From Ornithinicoccus hortensis (GTDB lineage Bacteria; Actinomycetota; Actinomycetes; Actinomycetales; Dermatophilaceae), in assembly GCF_006716185.1 (NCBI RefSeq), contig NZ_VFOP01000001.1:3286001-3350000 (forward strand): a DNA stretch of 64,000 nt, written 5' to 3'. Under the pieces are notes generated by a model. It did not search any database. It was not told the DNA's origin and saw only the letters and a list, made by a program, of their open reading frames with translations. Below are positions 8,745 to 20,024 of the stretch, one piece after another. Within the stretch, counting starts at the first letter, position 1, and every line of letters begins with the position of its first letter. Position numbers and translations under genes: made by a program.

Positions 8745-10466
8745 ATGCAGCTGCGGGGACTCAACCTGCACCAACCCGGCTTGAAGAACGACCCGGACTG
8801 GTTCAAGAAGGCGGTCTTCTACGAGGTGCTGGTGCGCGCCTTCGACGACTCGACCGGCTCGGGGTCGGGCGACTTCGGCGGGCTGATCAACCGGCTCGAC
8901 TACCTGCAGTGGCTCGGCGTGGACTGCCTGTGGCTGCCGCCGTTCTACGCCTCGCCGCTGCGCGACGGCGGCTACGACGTGGCGGACTACACGGCGGTGC
9001 TGGCCGAGTTCGGCACGCTGCCGGACTTCCAGGAGCTGATCTCCCAGGCGCACGCCCGCGGCATCCGGATCATCACCGACCTGGTGATGAACCACACCTC
9101 CGACCAGCACCCGTGGTTCCAGGCCTCCCGGTCCGACCCGGAGGGACCGTTCGGCGACTTCTACGTCTGGTCCGACACCGACGACCGGTATGCCGACGCC
9201 CGGATCATCTTCGTGGACACCGAGGTCTCCAACTGGACCTTCGACCCGGTCCGCCGGCAGTTCTTCTGGCACCGCTTCTTCTCCCACCAGCCGGACCTGA
9301 ACTTCGAGAACGAGGCCGTCCAGGAGGCGATGTTCGACGTCGTCCGGTTCTGGATGGACATGGGCATCGACGGGTTCCGGCTGGACGCGGTCCCCTACCT
9401 GTTCGAGGAGGAGGGCACCAACTGCGAGAACCTCCCCCGCACCCACGAGTTCCTGGCCAAGCTGCGCGCGATGGTCGACGCCGAGTACCCCGGCCGGGTG
9501 CTGCTGGCCGAGGCCAACCAGCTGCCCGCCGAGGTGGTCGACTACTTCGGCACCCCGGAGGCGCCGGAGTGCCACATGTGCTTCCACTTCCCGGTGATGC
9601 CCCGGCTCTACTACGCGCTGCGCGAGGAGAAGGCCGAGCCGATCCGCACCGTGCTGGAGGAGACCCCGGACATCCCGGAGGGCACCCAGTGGGGCACCTT
9701 CCTGCGCAACCACGACGAGCTGACCCTGGAGATGGTCACGCCCGAGGAGCGCAGCGCGATGTACGGCTGGTACGCCCCGGACCCCCGGATGCGGGCCAAC
9801 ATCGGCATCCGGCGGCGGCTCGCGCCGCTGCTGGACAACTCCCGCGAGGAGATCGAGCTGATCAACGCGCTGCTGTTGAGCCTGCCCGGCTCGCCCTGCC
9901 TCTACTACGGGGACGAGATCGGGATGGGCGACAACATCTGGCTGCAGGACCGGGACGCGGTCCGCACCCCGATGCAGTGGACCCCTGACCGCAACGCCGG
10001 CTTCTCCACCGCCGACCCGGGCAAGCTCTACCTGCCGGTCGTCTCCAGCCTCGTCTACCACTTCGGCGGGGTGAACGTCGAGGCCCAGATGGCCACCGGG
10101 TCCTCGCTGCTGTACTGGATGCGCGGCATGCTGCAGGTCCGGTCCCGGCACGCGGTCTTCGGGCTCGGCGAGTTCCACCTGTGCGAGTCCGACAACGAGG
10201 CGATCCTGCCGTTCGTGCGGGTGCTGCCGGCCTCGGTGAACCCCGAGGAGGTGGAGGGGCACCCCGCCGTGCTCTGCGTGCACAACCTGTCCTCCCGCCC
10301 CCAGGCCGCCCGGATCCTGCTGCCGGAGGCGCTGCGCGGGGCCGACGCGGTCGACCTGTTCGGCGGCACGGGCTTCCCTCACGTCGCCAGTGATGGGACC
10401 ATCCAGCTCACCATGGGTTCCCGAGACTTCTTCTGGCTCGGCCTGACCCCTGACCAAGGAGTGTGA
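8745..10466 (+). CDS. treS: Trehalose synthase / maltose alpha-D-glucosyltransferase TreS
   Basis: A 573-residue GH13_16 enzyme interconverting trehalose and maltose; in the GlgE pathway it supplies maltose for the kinase. The conserved start ([15 protein letters not shown]), [27 protein letters not shown] with nucleophile near D214, LLAEANQ with acid/base near E256 and [10 protein letters not shown] with D324 are all present. Stand-alone TreS without a C-terminal maltokinase; the kinase is instead fused to the next enzyme. The ATG follows the glgE stop with no gap, with GGAGG 6 nt upstream, indicating translational coupling. Confidence 0.95.
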   Translation: MQLRGLNLHQPGLKNDPDWFKKAVFYEVLVRAFDDSTGSGSGDFGGLINRLDYLQWLGVDCLWLPPFYASPLRDGGYDVADYTAVLAEFGTLPDFQELISQAHARGIRIITDLVMNHTSDQHPWFQASRSDPEGPFGDFYVWSDTDDRYADARIIFVDTEVSNWTFDPVRRQFFWHRFFSHQPDLNFENEAVQEAMFDVVRFWMDMGIDGFRLDAVPYLFEEEGTNCENLPRTHEFLAKLRAMVDAEYPGRVLLAEANQLPAEVVDYFGTPEAPECHMCFHFPVMPRLYYALREEKAEPIRTVLEETPDIPEGTQWGTFLRNHDELTLEMVTPEERSAMYGWYAPDPRMRANIGIRRRLAPLLDNSREEIELINALLLSLPGSPCLYYGDEIGMGDNIWLQDRDAVRTPMQWTPDRNAGFSTADPGKLYLPVVSSLVYHFGGVNVEAQMATGSSLLYWMRGMLQVRSRHAVFGLGEFHLCESDNEAILPFVRVLPASVNPEEVEGHPAVLCVHNLSSRPQAARILLPEALRGADAVDLFGGTGFPHVASDGTIQLTMGSRDFFWLGLTPDQGV

Positions 10467-10471
10467 CCCCG

Positions 10472-13400
10472 ATGGCCACCCTGACCCCGAGCTTCGCCGA
10501 GTTCCTGCCCGCCTGGGTGGCCGGACGCCGCTGGTATGCCGGCAAGGGCCGCTCCCCGCAGCTGCGGCGGATCGGGGGGTTCCGGCTGCAGGACCCGGCG
10601 GGCGAGGTGGGCATCGACACGCACCTGGTGCTGGACGAGTCCGGTCCCGAGCCGGTCGTCTACCAGGTGCCGCTCACCTACCGCAGCACGCCCGTGGACG
10701 ACATGCACACCGCGCTGGTGGCCACCGCCGAGCACTCCGAGCTCGGCACCCGCTACATCTATGACGGCACCGCCGACCCGGTCTACGTCCAGGCCCTGCT
10801 GGACCTGGTGCACTCCGGCGGCACGGCCGAGGCCGACGGGGACGGCGACACCGACGGAGAAGGCAGCCCCGGGCAGGGTGGCGCGACCGGGCAGACCGTC
10901 GGCGAGCCGGGCACGCGGCCCGTCGTGGTCCGCAGCGCCGTGCTGACCGGCGAGCAGTCCAACACCTCGATCATCGTCAGGACCGAGGGCGAGGACGCCC
11001 CGCTGATCATCAAGGTGTTCCGGGTGCTGCACCCCGGCGACAACCCGGACGTCGCGGTGCAGTCCGCCCTCGCCGCGACCGGCAGCACCCTGGTCCCCCC
11101 GCCGGTCGGCTCGGTCACCGGGACCTGGCCGGACCCGACCGGGGAGAGCGTCACCGGCCACCTGGCCTTCGTCCAGGAGTTCCTGCCCGGTGTCGAGGAC
11201 GCCTGGCGCCGGGCGCTGGTCGCGGCCGGGGACGACGAGGACTTCGCCGGCCCGGCGGAGGAGCTGGGGCGGGCGACCGCCCAGGTGCACGCCGCCCTGC
11301 GGGAGGCGTTCGGGGCGACCCCGGTCGACGACGCGGCCCGCTCGCAGGTGCTGGACCGGATGGCCGCCCGCAAGGCCGCCGCCCTGACCGAGGTCCCGGC
11401 GCTCGCCGAGCACTCCGAGGCGATCGACGCGTTGTATGCCGAGGCGGGGCAGGCCCCCTGGCCGGACCTCCAGCGGGTCCACGGGGACTACCACCTGGGC
11501 CAGGTGCTCGACGTCCCCGACCGCGGCTGGGTGCTGGTCGACTTCGAGGGCGAGCCGCTGCGTGCCCTCACCGAACGCACCGCACCCGACCTGGCGCTGC
11601 GCGACGTCGCCGGCATGCTCCGCTCGTTCGGGTACGTCTCGGGCACCCTCGCCCAGGAGCGCCAGCTGGACCGGACCGGCTGGACGGCCGCGTGCCGCGA
11701 GTCCTTCCTGCGGGGATACCGGCAGGAAGCGACCGGGGAGCCGGGCGACCCCGACACCGACAGCGTGTTGCTCGACGCGCTCGAGGTGGACAAGGCGCTC
11801 TACGAAGTGGTCTACGAGGCCCGCAACCGACCGACCTGGGTCGGCATCCCGGTGGACGCCGTGGCCGACCTCCTGGCCCGACGGGCCGACACCTCCCGAG
11901 CAGCGGCAGCCGAGGCGGCCCCCTCCTCCTCGGCTGCCGCGCAGTCCGGCGCTCCCGGCCCTGCCGCGGCGGGCGCGGCGAGCGCCGCCCCGACGGCCGG
12001 TACCGAGGGCGCCGACAGCACCGACAGCACTAACAGCACCGACAACGGGTCCGCCCCCGGGCCTGCCGGGGAGACGGCGGGTGCCGAAGCCGGTGACGCC
12101 CCCGGAGCCGGCGACGCGGACCAGGACAACGGCGGCGATGGCCCGGACAGCGACGGAGTCGGCGACGGCGACGGCGCGGAGCACCGGCCCGCGGTGAAGC
12201 CGCTCTCCGGCGAGGACGTCGAACGCCTGGTCCGCAGCCTGCACAACGACCCGCACTCGGTGCTGGGTGCGCACCCCTACGACGGCGGAGTGACGGTCCG
12301 CGCGCTCCGGCCGTTGGCGGCCTCGGTGACGGTGCTGCTGCCCGGCGACGAGCGGGTGCCGATGGAGCACGAGACGCACGGCATCTGGGTGGCGGTGCTG
12401 GACCAGTCCGAGGTCACCGACTACCGGCTCGAGGTGCAGTGGGGCGACGGCGTCACCCACCTGCAGGACGAGCCCTACCGGTTCCTGCCCACGCTCGGGC
12501 AGATGGACCGGCACCTGTTCTCCGAGGGACGCCACGAGCAGTTGTGGGAGGTCCTCGGCGCCCACATCCAGGTCTACGACGGCCCGCTGGGCCAGGTGTG
12601 GGGCACCTCCTTCGCGGTGTGGGCGCCGCACGCCCGCGGGGTGCACGTGGTCGGCGACTTCAACCAGTGGGACAACTCGGCGCACCCGATGCGGATCCTG
12701 GGCAGCACCGGGGTGTGGGAGCTGTTCATCCCCGGCGTCGGCGAGGGCAACCGCTACAAGTTCGACATCACCGGCCCGGACGGGCACCGGCGGCTCAAGG
12801 CCGACCCGATGGCCCAGGCCGCCGAGGTGCCGCCCTCCTCGGCCTCCATCGTCACGCGCAGCCACCACGAGTGGAGCGAGGGCGATGCCGAGTGGTTGCG
12901 GCGGCGGGCCGAGCGCGACCCGCACAGCGGCCCGATGAGCGTCTACGAGGTGCACCTGGCCTCGTGGCGGCGCGGACTCTCCTACCGCGAGCTGGCCGAC
13001 CAGCTGGTCAGCTACGTGGCCCAGATGGGGTTCACCCACGTGGAGTTCATGCCGGTGATGCAGCACCCCTACGGCCCCTCCTGGGGCTACCACGTGACCG
13101 GCTACTACGCGACCGACTCCCGGCTGGGCTCCCCCGACGACCTCCGCTACCTCATCGACCGGCTGCACCAGGCCGGGATCGGGGTAATCCTGGACTGGGT
13201 CCCCGGCCACTTCGCCACCGACCCGTGGGCGCTGGCCCGGTTCGACGGCACCCCGATCTACGAGCACCCCGACCCGCGCAAGGGCTGGCACCCGGAGTGG
13301 GGTTCCTACATCTTCGACTTCGGCCGGCCCGAGGTGCGCAACTTCCTGGTCGCCAACGCCCTGTTCTGGCTGGAGTCCTTCCACGCCGACGGGCTGCGGG

Positions 13401-14473
13401 TGGACGGGGTCGCCTCGATGCTCTACCTGGACTACTCCCGCGACGAGGGCCAGTGGATCCCCAACCGGTTCGGCGGACGGGAGAACCTCGAGGCGGTGGC
13501 GCTGCTCCAGGAGACCAACGCCACGGCATACAAGCGCACCCCCGGCATCGTCACGATCGCCGAGGAGTCCACCTCCTGGCCGGGCGTGACCCGACCCACC
13601 GACTACGACGGCCTCGGCTTCGGGTTCAAGTGGAACATGGGGTGGATGCACGACTCGCTCGACTACGTGGCGCGCAACCCGATCCACCGGCAGTACCACC
13701 ACCACCAGCTCACCTTCTCGCTGATGTATGCCTTCAGCGAGCGCTTTGTGCTGCCGATCAGCCACGACGAGGTGGTCCACGGCAAGGGCTCGATGCTGCG
13801 CAAGATGGCCGGCGACCGCTGGCAGCAGCTGGCCAACCTGCGGGCCTACCTGGCCTTCATGTGGTCCCACCCCGGCAAGCAGCTGCTGTTCATGGGGCAG
13901 GAGTTCGCCCAGGAGTCGGAGTGGGCCGACGGCCGCAGCCTGGACTGGTGGCTGCTGGACCAACCGGCCCACGTCGGCGTGCAGCACCTGGTGCGCGACC
14001 TGAACCAGGCCTACCGGGACACCCCGGCGCTGTGGGAGCTGGACGACCACCCCTCCGGCTTCCAGTGGCTGGAGGCCGACGACGCACGGGGCAACACCTT
14101 CGCCTACATCCGCTACGGGCACCCCCTCGAGGACGGGGACCGTCCGGTGCTGGTCGCGGTCGCCAACTTCGGCGGTCAACCGCGCTCCCGGGTGCGGGTG
14201 GGCCTGCCCCGCGGCGGCACCTGGCGCGAACTGGTCAACACCGACGCCCACGACTACGGCGGCAGCGGCGTCGGCAACCTGGGCCAGGTCCACGCCCAGG
14301 AGAACGGGCACCAGGGGCAGCCGTTCTCGGTGGAGCTGAACATCCCGCCCCTCGGGGTGCTGTGGTTGGTGCCCGAGGGCCCCGTCGACGGCGAGCCCGA
14401 GAGCGGGCCCGAGGACACCCCAGACAGCGCCCCCGAGACCGACCCCGACACCACCGCCCACCAGGAGGACTAG
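10472..14473 (+). CDS. Fused maltokinase (Mak/Pep2) - 1,4-alpha-glucan branching enzyme (GlgB)
   Basis: One 1333-residue frame joins two pathway enzymes. Residues ~1-465 are maltokinase: N-terminal cap FLPAWVAGRRWYAGKG, ATP-binding LTGEQSNTSIIV, and the catalytic HGDYHLGQ (~D339) with DFEGEP, making maltose-1-phosphate. Residues ~470-573 are a low-complexity Ala/Ser/Gly/Asp linker. Residues ~575-1300 are GlgB: two N-terminal beta-sandwich modules, then GLRVDGVASMLY (~D978), IAEESTSWP (~E1031) and SHDEVVHG (~D1099). The C-terminal ~30 residues are acidic. No stop or frameshift interrupts the join. The ATG was chosen because AAGGAG lies 10 nt upstream; the GTG 9 nt earlier overlaps that site. 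In Streptomyces pep2 and glgB are adjacent separate genes. Confidence 0.9.
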   Translation: MATLTPSFAEFLPAWVAGRRWYAGKGRSPQLRRIGGFRLQDPAGEVGIDTHLVLDESGPEPVVYQVPLTYRSTPVDDMHTALVATAEHSELGTRYIYDGTADPVYVQALLDLVHSGGTAEADGDGDTDGEGSPGQGGATGQTVGEPGTRPVVVRSAVLTGEQSNTSIIVRTEGEDAPLIIKVFRVLHPGDNPDVAVQSALAATGSTLVPPPVGSVTGTWPDPTGESVTGHLAFVQEFLPGVEDAWRRALVAAGDDEDFAGPAEELGRATAQVHAALREAFGATPVDDAARSQVLDRMAARKAAALTEVPALAEHSEAIDALYAEAGQAPWPDLQRVHGDYHLGQVLDVPDRGWVLVDFEGEPLRALTERTAPDLALRDVAGMLRSFGYVSGTLAQERQLDRTGWTAACRESFLRGYRQEATGEPGDPDTDSVLLDALEVDKALYEVVYEARNRPTWVGIPVDAVADLLARRADTSRAAAAEAAPSSSAAAQSGAPGPAAAGAASAAPTAGTEGADSTDSTNSTDNGSAPGPAGETAGAEAGDAPGAGDADQDNGGDGPDSDGVGDGDGAEHRPAVKPLSGEDVERLVRSLHNDPHSVLGAHPYDGGVTVRALRPLAASVTVLLPGDERVPMEHETHGIWVAVLDQSEVTDYRLEVQWGDGVTHLQDEPYRFLPTLGQMDRHLFSEGRHEQLWEVLGAHIQVYDGPLGQVWGTSFAVWAPHARGVHVVGDFNQWDNSAHPMRILGSTGVWELFIPGVGEGNRYKFDITGPDGHRRLKADPMAQAAEVPPSSASIVTRSHHEWSEGDAEWLRRRAERDPHSGPMSVYEVHLASWRRGLSYRELADQLVSYVAQMGFTHVEFMPVMQHPYGPSWGYHVTGYYATDSRLGSPDDLRYLIDRLHQAGIGVILDWVPGHFATDPWALARFDGTPIYEHPDPRKGWHPEWGSYIFDFGRPEVRNFLVANALFWLESFHADGLRVDGVASMLYLDYSRDEGQWIPNRFGGRENLEAVALLQETNATAYKRTPGIVTIAEESTSWPGVTRPTDYDGLGFGFKWNMGWMHDSLDYVARNPIHRQYHHHQLTFSLMYAFSERFVLPISHDEVVHGKGSMLRKMAGDRWQQLANLRAYLAFMWSHPGKQLLFMGQEFAQESEWADGRSLDWWLLDQPAHVGVQHLVRDLNQAYRDTPALWELDDHPSGFQWLEADDARGNTFAYIRYGHPLEDGDRPVLVAVANFGGQPRSRVRVGLPRGGTWRELVNTDAHDYGGSGVGNLGQVHAQENGHQGQPFSVELNIPPLGVLWLVPEGPVDGEPESGPEDTPDSAPETDPDTTAHQED

Positions 14474-14477
14474 CACC

Positions 14478-16139
<1,662 letters not shown>

Positions 16140-16151
16140 CCCCACCCCCCG

Positions 16152-16283
16152 ACCGGACGCGTCACCTGGCGGCCCTACAGCCCCACCGGACGCGTGAGCT
16201 GGCGGCCCTCCGGGGCCACCGGACGCGTCACCTGGCGGCCCTCCGGGGCCACCGGACGCGCGACCTGGCGGTTCGGCCGGCTC
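16152..16283. repeat. Tandem array of four 33-bp units (copy 1)
   Basis: Four head-to-tail units of exactly 33 bp begin at 16152, 16185, 16218 and 16251. Each starts ACCGGACGCG and continues TSASCTGGCGG or CGACCTGGCGG, then a GC-rich tail; the centre ACGCGT is palindromic. There are no unique spacers. The fourth unit runs onto the stop codon of the minus-strand ybbN-like gene. The array fills the convergent gap between pgm and that gene, so it would be transcribed as 3' UTR from both sides. A second array with the same architecture lies at 48772-48903. Confidence 0.9.
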
Positions 16284-17286
16284 AGAACAGCGCGCTCATC
16301 AGCGACGAGCGGGCCTTGGCGACGCGCGGATCCTGCGCGCCGACGACCTCGAAGAGCGAGAGCAGGTGCTCCCGCGCGGCGTTGCGGTCGTCGCCGGCGG
16401 TGACCCGCACCGCGTCGATCAGCCGCAGGAACGCGTCCTCGACGTGTCCCCCGACCAGGTCGAGGTCCGCCGCCGCGATCTGCGCGGACACGTCCTTGGG
16501 GTCGTCGGCCGCGGCCTTGCGGGTCGCCTCGATGTCCAGGTCCTGGGTGCGCCGCAACAGCTGCACCTGGCCCAGGCCCAGGCGGGCCTCCTCGTCGGAG
16601 GGGTTCTGCGCCAGCGCCTGCTCGTATGCCGTGACCGCCGCGTCGAGATCCCCGCGGTCGATCGCGTCGTAGGCCTCCTGGTGCAGCGGGGGCAGCTCGG
16701 CCTCGGCGCCCTCCTCACCGTCCTGGGCGGCGTCCCCGGCGAGGTCGACCCGCCCGGTGACCCCGTTGGCGACGGCGGCCTCGAGGAACTGGTCGAGCAA
16801 CTGGCGCACCTGCTCCTCCGGCTGCGCGCCGAGGAAGAACGGGGCTGGCTGGCCGGACAGCAGACCGATCACGGCCGGCAGCTGACTGAGCTGCCCGAAG
16901 GCCTGCTGCAGCAGCGGAGCCAGGGCCTGGACGACGCCCGGGTTGGCGTTCATCTCCACCGAGATCACCCGGAAGCGCCCCTCGTAGGAGCGGGCCAGGG
17001 AGGCGAGCGTGTCGACATACCGGCCGGACTCGGGCATCTGCTCGGCCCACAGGACCAGCACGGCCGGCACCTTGAGGGTGTCGGTGACGATCTGGTTGAA
17101 GGTCTGGTCGGTCGCGACGACCACGGCGTCGCTGGAGCTGCCGGCGTCCCCGGCTGCAGCGCCCTGCCCGCCCGGAGCGGCGGGACCACCCTGACCGGGC
17201 TGCTGGCCGTCCTGTGCCGGACGGCGGAATGCGGACAGGTCTACCGCGCCACGCAGGGCTGCGGCGTTGAAGGGTTGCTGGGTCAT
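16282..17286 (-). CDS. YbbN/CnoX-like co-chaperone (thioredoxin fold plus TPR)
   Basis: A 334-residue cytoplasmic protein. Residues ~1-55 are a Gly/Gln/Ala-rich lead with the family's NAAALRGAVDLSAF; ~60-165 are a thioredoxin fold (VVVATDQTFNQIV..PAVLVLWAEQMPESGR); ~195-334 are TPR helices (AYDAIDRGDLDAAVTAYEQALAQNP). The CXXC redox motif is absent (WAEQMPES), as in actinobacterial YbbN proteins, so a holdase/chaperone-scaffold role rather than disulfide exchange is expected. Start MTQQPFNAAAL was preferred to an upstream ATG adding 18 Gly-rich residues. Equivalent in position to Rv1324 of M. tuberculosis, near a thiolase gene in both. Confidence 0.85.
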   Translation of the reverse strand: MTQQPFNAAALRGAVDLSAFRRPAQDGQQPGQGGPAAPGGQGAAAGDAGSSSDAVVVATDQTFNQIVTDTLKVPAVLVLWAEQMPESGRYVDTLASLARSYEGRFRVISVEMNANPGVVQALAPLLQQAFGQLSQLPAVIGLLSGQPAPFFLGAQPEEQVRQLLDQFLEAAVANGVTGRVDLAGDAAQDGEEGAEAELPPLHQEAYDAIDRGDLDAAVTAYEQALAQNPSDEEARLGLGQVQLLRRTQDLDIEATRKAAADDPKDVSAQIAAADLDLVGGHVEDAFLRLIDAVRVTAGDDRNAAREHLLSLFEVVGAQDPRVAKARSSLMSALF

Positions 17287-17382
17287 GGCTCCATTGTCTC
17301 CGAACCCGGGTCCGACTCCGAATCCCGGTCCGGCAGCCACCCGCGCCCGATCACCGGCGGCCGCGGGGTGCGCCAGGAGGGC

Positions 17383-18555
17383 TCAGTCGCCCTCGGAGTC
17401 CACGATCTGCTCGCGGGCCGCGATCACCTCGGGCTGCCCGTCGGTCGGGATGTGCAGCGCGACGAAGGCCGAGGTGTGCAAGGTGGCCTCCTCGGTGATC
17501 GAACGGTCGCGGGTGAAGTACCAGAAGCTGTCCGGCGGCGTGAGCTCCATGCCGTCGTAGACGTCGAAGACGGAGGTGCGGTCCAGCACCGCGAAGGTCA
17601 GCGCCGAGCCGTCGGCCAGCTCCAGGGTGTGCACCTGCTGGTCGCCGAGTTCGTGCGTCTGGGTGAAGTCCGCCTGCACCGACACGTCGTTGGCCTGCTG
17701 CTGGGCCTGTTCGCGCACCGCGGGGGCGTAGCCGTTGGTCTTGATGTCCGGGCTCTCCCCCTCGTTCGGGAAGGAGAGGTATGCCGCGAGGTCGTCCAGC
17801 ACTTCCTTCGGGGAGGCGACCAGGCCCTCGTCCTCATCCAGCATGAACTTCCCGGACCCGACGCTGCGGCGCTCGAACTCACCGATCGAGGTGCCGGACA
17901 GCATCTGGCCCTGCCAGACGATCCGGAACTGCTCCCGGTCCTTCTGCCGCGCGATGAGCGACAGGACGGGGTTGCCCTCCTCGGGGATGGACTGCACCAG
18001 CACGAGGCCCGGGCCGCGCTCGCCGGACTTGCTGATCGCCAGCACCTGGAAGTCGATCGGGGACTCCTCCGCGTCCCACTCGGCCGGCTTGCCGGTGACC
18101 GCCTCGAGCAGGCCGGCAGCACGCTGGGCCTCCAGCTCGGCACCCGCGAACGCCTTCTCGCGGAGCTCGGTCGCCTCCTTGCCGTCCAGCTGGGTGGACT
18201 CCATGGCCGTGGTGAGCAGGTCCTTGGCCCAGGTGTCGGCCTCGTCGATGCCGAGGGCTGCGGTCAGGGCCTCGTCGGCACCCGCGTCGTCGGTCTCCCC
18301 GGCGGCGTCCTCGGTCTCCCCGGCGGTGTCGCCGGTCTGGTCGGCCACGTCACCGGTCTCGTCCGCCGTGTCGCCGGTCTGGTCGGCGGCGTCGCCGGTG
18401 GCGTCGGCGCCGTCTCCAGAGGCACCACCGGAGGCGCCGGAGCCGTCCTCGGTGGTGCTGGTCGCGGTGTCGTCAGGCTCGTCGTCGTTGCTGCAGGCGG
18501 AGAGCACCAGCGTCGACGTCAGGGCAGCCGCGATCAGGGAATGCGAAAGCTTCAT
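17383..18555 (-). CDS. Lipoprotein with acidic repeat linker, unknown function
   Basis: A 390-residue secreted lipoprotein: Lys-poor signal peptide with lipobox LVLSAC (cleavage before Cys ~21). Residues ~25-90 are an Asp/Glu/Thr/Gly-rich linker with near-tandem copies of ADQTGDTADETGD, likely a flexible spacer through the cell wall. The rest (~95-390) is a mixed alpha/beta globular domain with no motif I recognise. Codon use matches the neighbours. A 96-bp spacer separates its stop from the ybbN-like gene; its start faces maeA across an AT-richer 192-bp divergent spacer that must hold both promoters. Not assigned to a named family. Confidence 0.8.
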   Translation of the reverse strand: MKLSHSLIAAALTSTLVLSACSNDDEPDDTATSTTEDGSGASGGASGDGADATGDAADQTGDTADETGDVADQTGDTAGETEDAAGETDDAGADEALTAALGIDEADTWAKDLLTTAMESTQLDGKEATELREKAFAGAELEAQRAAGLLEAVTGKPAEWDAEESPIDFQVLAISKSGERGPGLVLVQSIPEEGNPVLSLIARQKDREQFRIVWQGQMLSGTSIGEFERRSVGSGKFMLDEDEGLVASPKEVLDDLAAYLSFPNEGESPDIKTNGYAPAVREQAQQQANDVSVQADFTQTHELGDQQVHTLELADGSALTFAVLDRTSVFDVYDGMELTPPDSFWYFTRDRSITEEATLHTSAFVALHIPTDGQPEVIAAREQIVDSEGD

Positions 18556-18747
18556 AACGAAATGGTAAACACACCCCTTGTGGTATTGCGAAATCTGGGC
18601 GCTCGCTGTTACCGCGCGCCCACCCGCGTGCCACCTTGTCATACCGTCAAGAACCTCGATCTTTTCCGTTTGAATCGCACCACGCGGTCGCACTACTGGC
18701 CCAGACTCGTGAAACACAGAAGTTCTTGCCCGATCCAGGAGGCCAGC

Positions 18748-19935
18748 ATGACCTTGACCACTCCGCCGGTCACCCGCCCGGCCGCGACGACGACCCCGCA
18801 GCGCGAGGAGATCCTCGACTTCCACCTCGGGGGCAAGTTGCGGGTGCACTCCAGCGTGGAACTGACCACCCGGCGTGCCCTCTCCATCGCCTACTCCCCC
18901 GGGGTGGCCGAGGTGAGCGACGCGATCGCCGAGCGCGCCGAACTGGCTGGCACCTACACCTGGGCCGGACGACTGGTGGCCGTGGTCAGCGACGGCACCG
19001 CCGTGCTCGGCCTGGGCAACATCGGCCCGGCCGCGGCGATGCCGGTGATGGAGGGCAAGGCGGCCCTGTTCAAGACCTTCGCGGGGCTGGACTCGATCCC
19101 GCTGGTGCTGCCCCGGATGAGCGTCGAGGACACCGTCGAGACGCTGGTCCGGCTGCGGCACAGCTTCGGTGCGGTGAACCTCGAGGACGTCAGCGCCCCG
19201 CTCTGCTTCGAGCTGGAGGCGGCCCTCGACGAGGCGCTGGACTGTCCGGTCATGCACGACGACCAGCACGGGACCGCGGTGGTGACGCTCGCGGGGCTCC
19301 GGGGCGCCGCCACGGTCACCGGCCGCCGGCTGCAGGACCTCCGGGTCGCGGTCATCGGGGCCGGAGCCTCCGGCACCGCCTGCGCCAAGCTGTTGCGGGC
19401 CGCCGGCATCGAGGACATCACGGTGGTGGACAGCCGCGGCATCGTCGAGGCCGACCGCACCGACCTCAACCCGGCGAAGACCGAGTTGGCCGCGATCACC
19501 AACCCGCGCGGGCTCACCGGCGGGATCGACCAGGCGTTGCGCGGCGCGGACGTGCTGCTCGGCCTGTCCTGCACCACGGTGCCCGAGGAGTTGATCGCCA
19601 CGATGGACCCGGACCCCATCCTGTTCGGGCTGTCCAACCCGAGGCCGGAGGTGTCGCCGGAGATCGCGGCCCGCTACGCCAGCGTCTACGCCACCGGCCG
19701 TAGCGACTACCCCAACCAGGTCAACAACGTGCTGGCCTTCCCCGGCATCTTCAAGGGGGCGCTGGACGCCGGTGCCCCGCGGATCACCGAGGCGATGAAG
19801 ATGGCCGCGGTCGATGCCATCAGCGCCCTCGCGGCCGAGGACCTGACGCCGACCACGATCCTGCCCAGCCCGCTGGATGCCCGGGTCGCCCCCGCCGTGG
19901 CGGCCGCGGTCCAGGCGGCAGCGCTGCCCTCCTGA
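18748..19935 (+). CDS. NAD(P)-dependent malic enzyme (short bacterial type)
   Basis: A 395-residue enzyme decarboxylating malate to pyruvate. Visible signatures: IAYSPGVAEV, the GLGNIGPAAAMPVMEGKAALFKTF region, MHDDQHGTA for metal/substrate binding, the Rossmann AVIGAGASGTACAKLL and LSNPRPEVSPE, then RSDYPNQVNNVLAFPGIFKGALD. The phosphotransacetylase-like C-terminal extension of long malic enzymes is absent. The ATG has AGGAGG 6 nt upstream. It is monocistronic, ending at a strong hairpin facing a convergent gene. Cofactor preference (NAD or NADP) cannot be decided from what I see. Confidence 0.92.
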   Translation: MTLTTPPVTRPAATTTPQREEILDFHLGGKLRVHSSVELTTRRALSIAYSPGVAEVSDAIAERAELAGTYTWAGRLVAVVSDGTAVLGLGNIGPAAAMPVMEGKAALFKTFAGLDSIPLVLPRMSVEDTVETLVRLRHSFGAVNLEDVSAPLCFELEAALDEALDCPVMHDDQHGTAVVTLAGLRGAATVTGRRLQDLRVAVIGAGASGTACAKLLRAAGIEDITVVDSRGIVEADRTDLNPAKTELAAITNPRGLTGGIDQALRGADVLLGLSCTTVPEELIATMDPDPILFGLSNPRPEVSPEIAARYASVYATGRSDYPNQVNNVLAFPGIFKGALDAGAPRITEAMKMAAVDAISALAAEDLTPTTILPSPLDARVAPAVAAAVQAAALPS

Positions 19936-19980
19936 ACGGAGGGTGACGGATCGGCCCGGGTGCTCGGTCGGGCCGGCCGT

Positions 19981-20024
19981 CAGCCGCGGCCGTGGGCGGG
20001 CTCGACCGTCCACGGCCGCGGCTG
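19981..20024. terminator. Bidirectional hairpin between maeA and GNAT gene
   Basis: A perfect 15-bp inverted repeat, arm CAGCCGCGGCCGTGG, around a 14-nt loop, abutting the stop codon of the convergent acetyltransferase gene. No U-tract follows, as is common in actinobacterial terminators. Confidence 0.75.

Noticed and set aside
6606-10457. 1283-codon open frame on the minus strand opposite glgE and treS
   Set aside because: Repetitive shadow composition with no domain; both genes beneath it have complete catalytic motifs on the plus strand.
16152-16283. Possible CRISPR array in the 33-bp repeats
   Set aside because: Units are contiguous with no unique spacers, only four units, and no cas genes are in the window.
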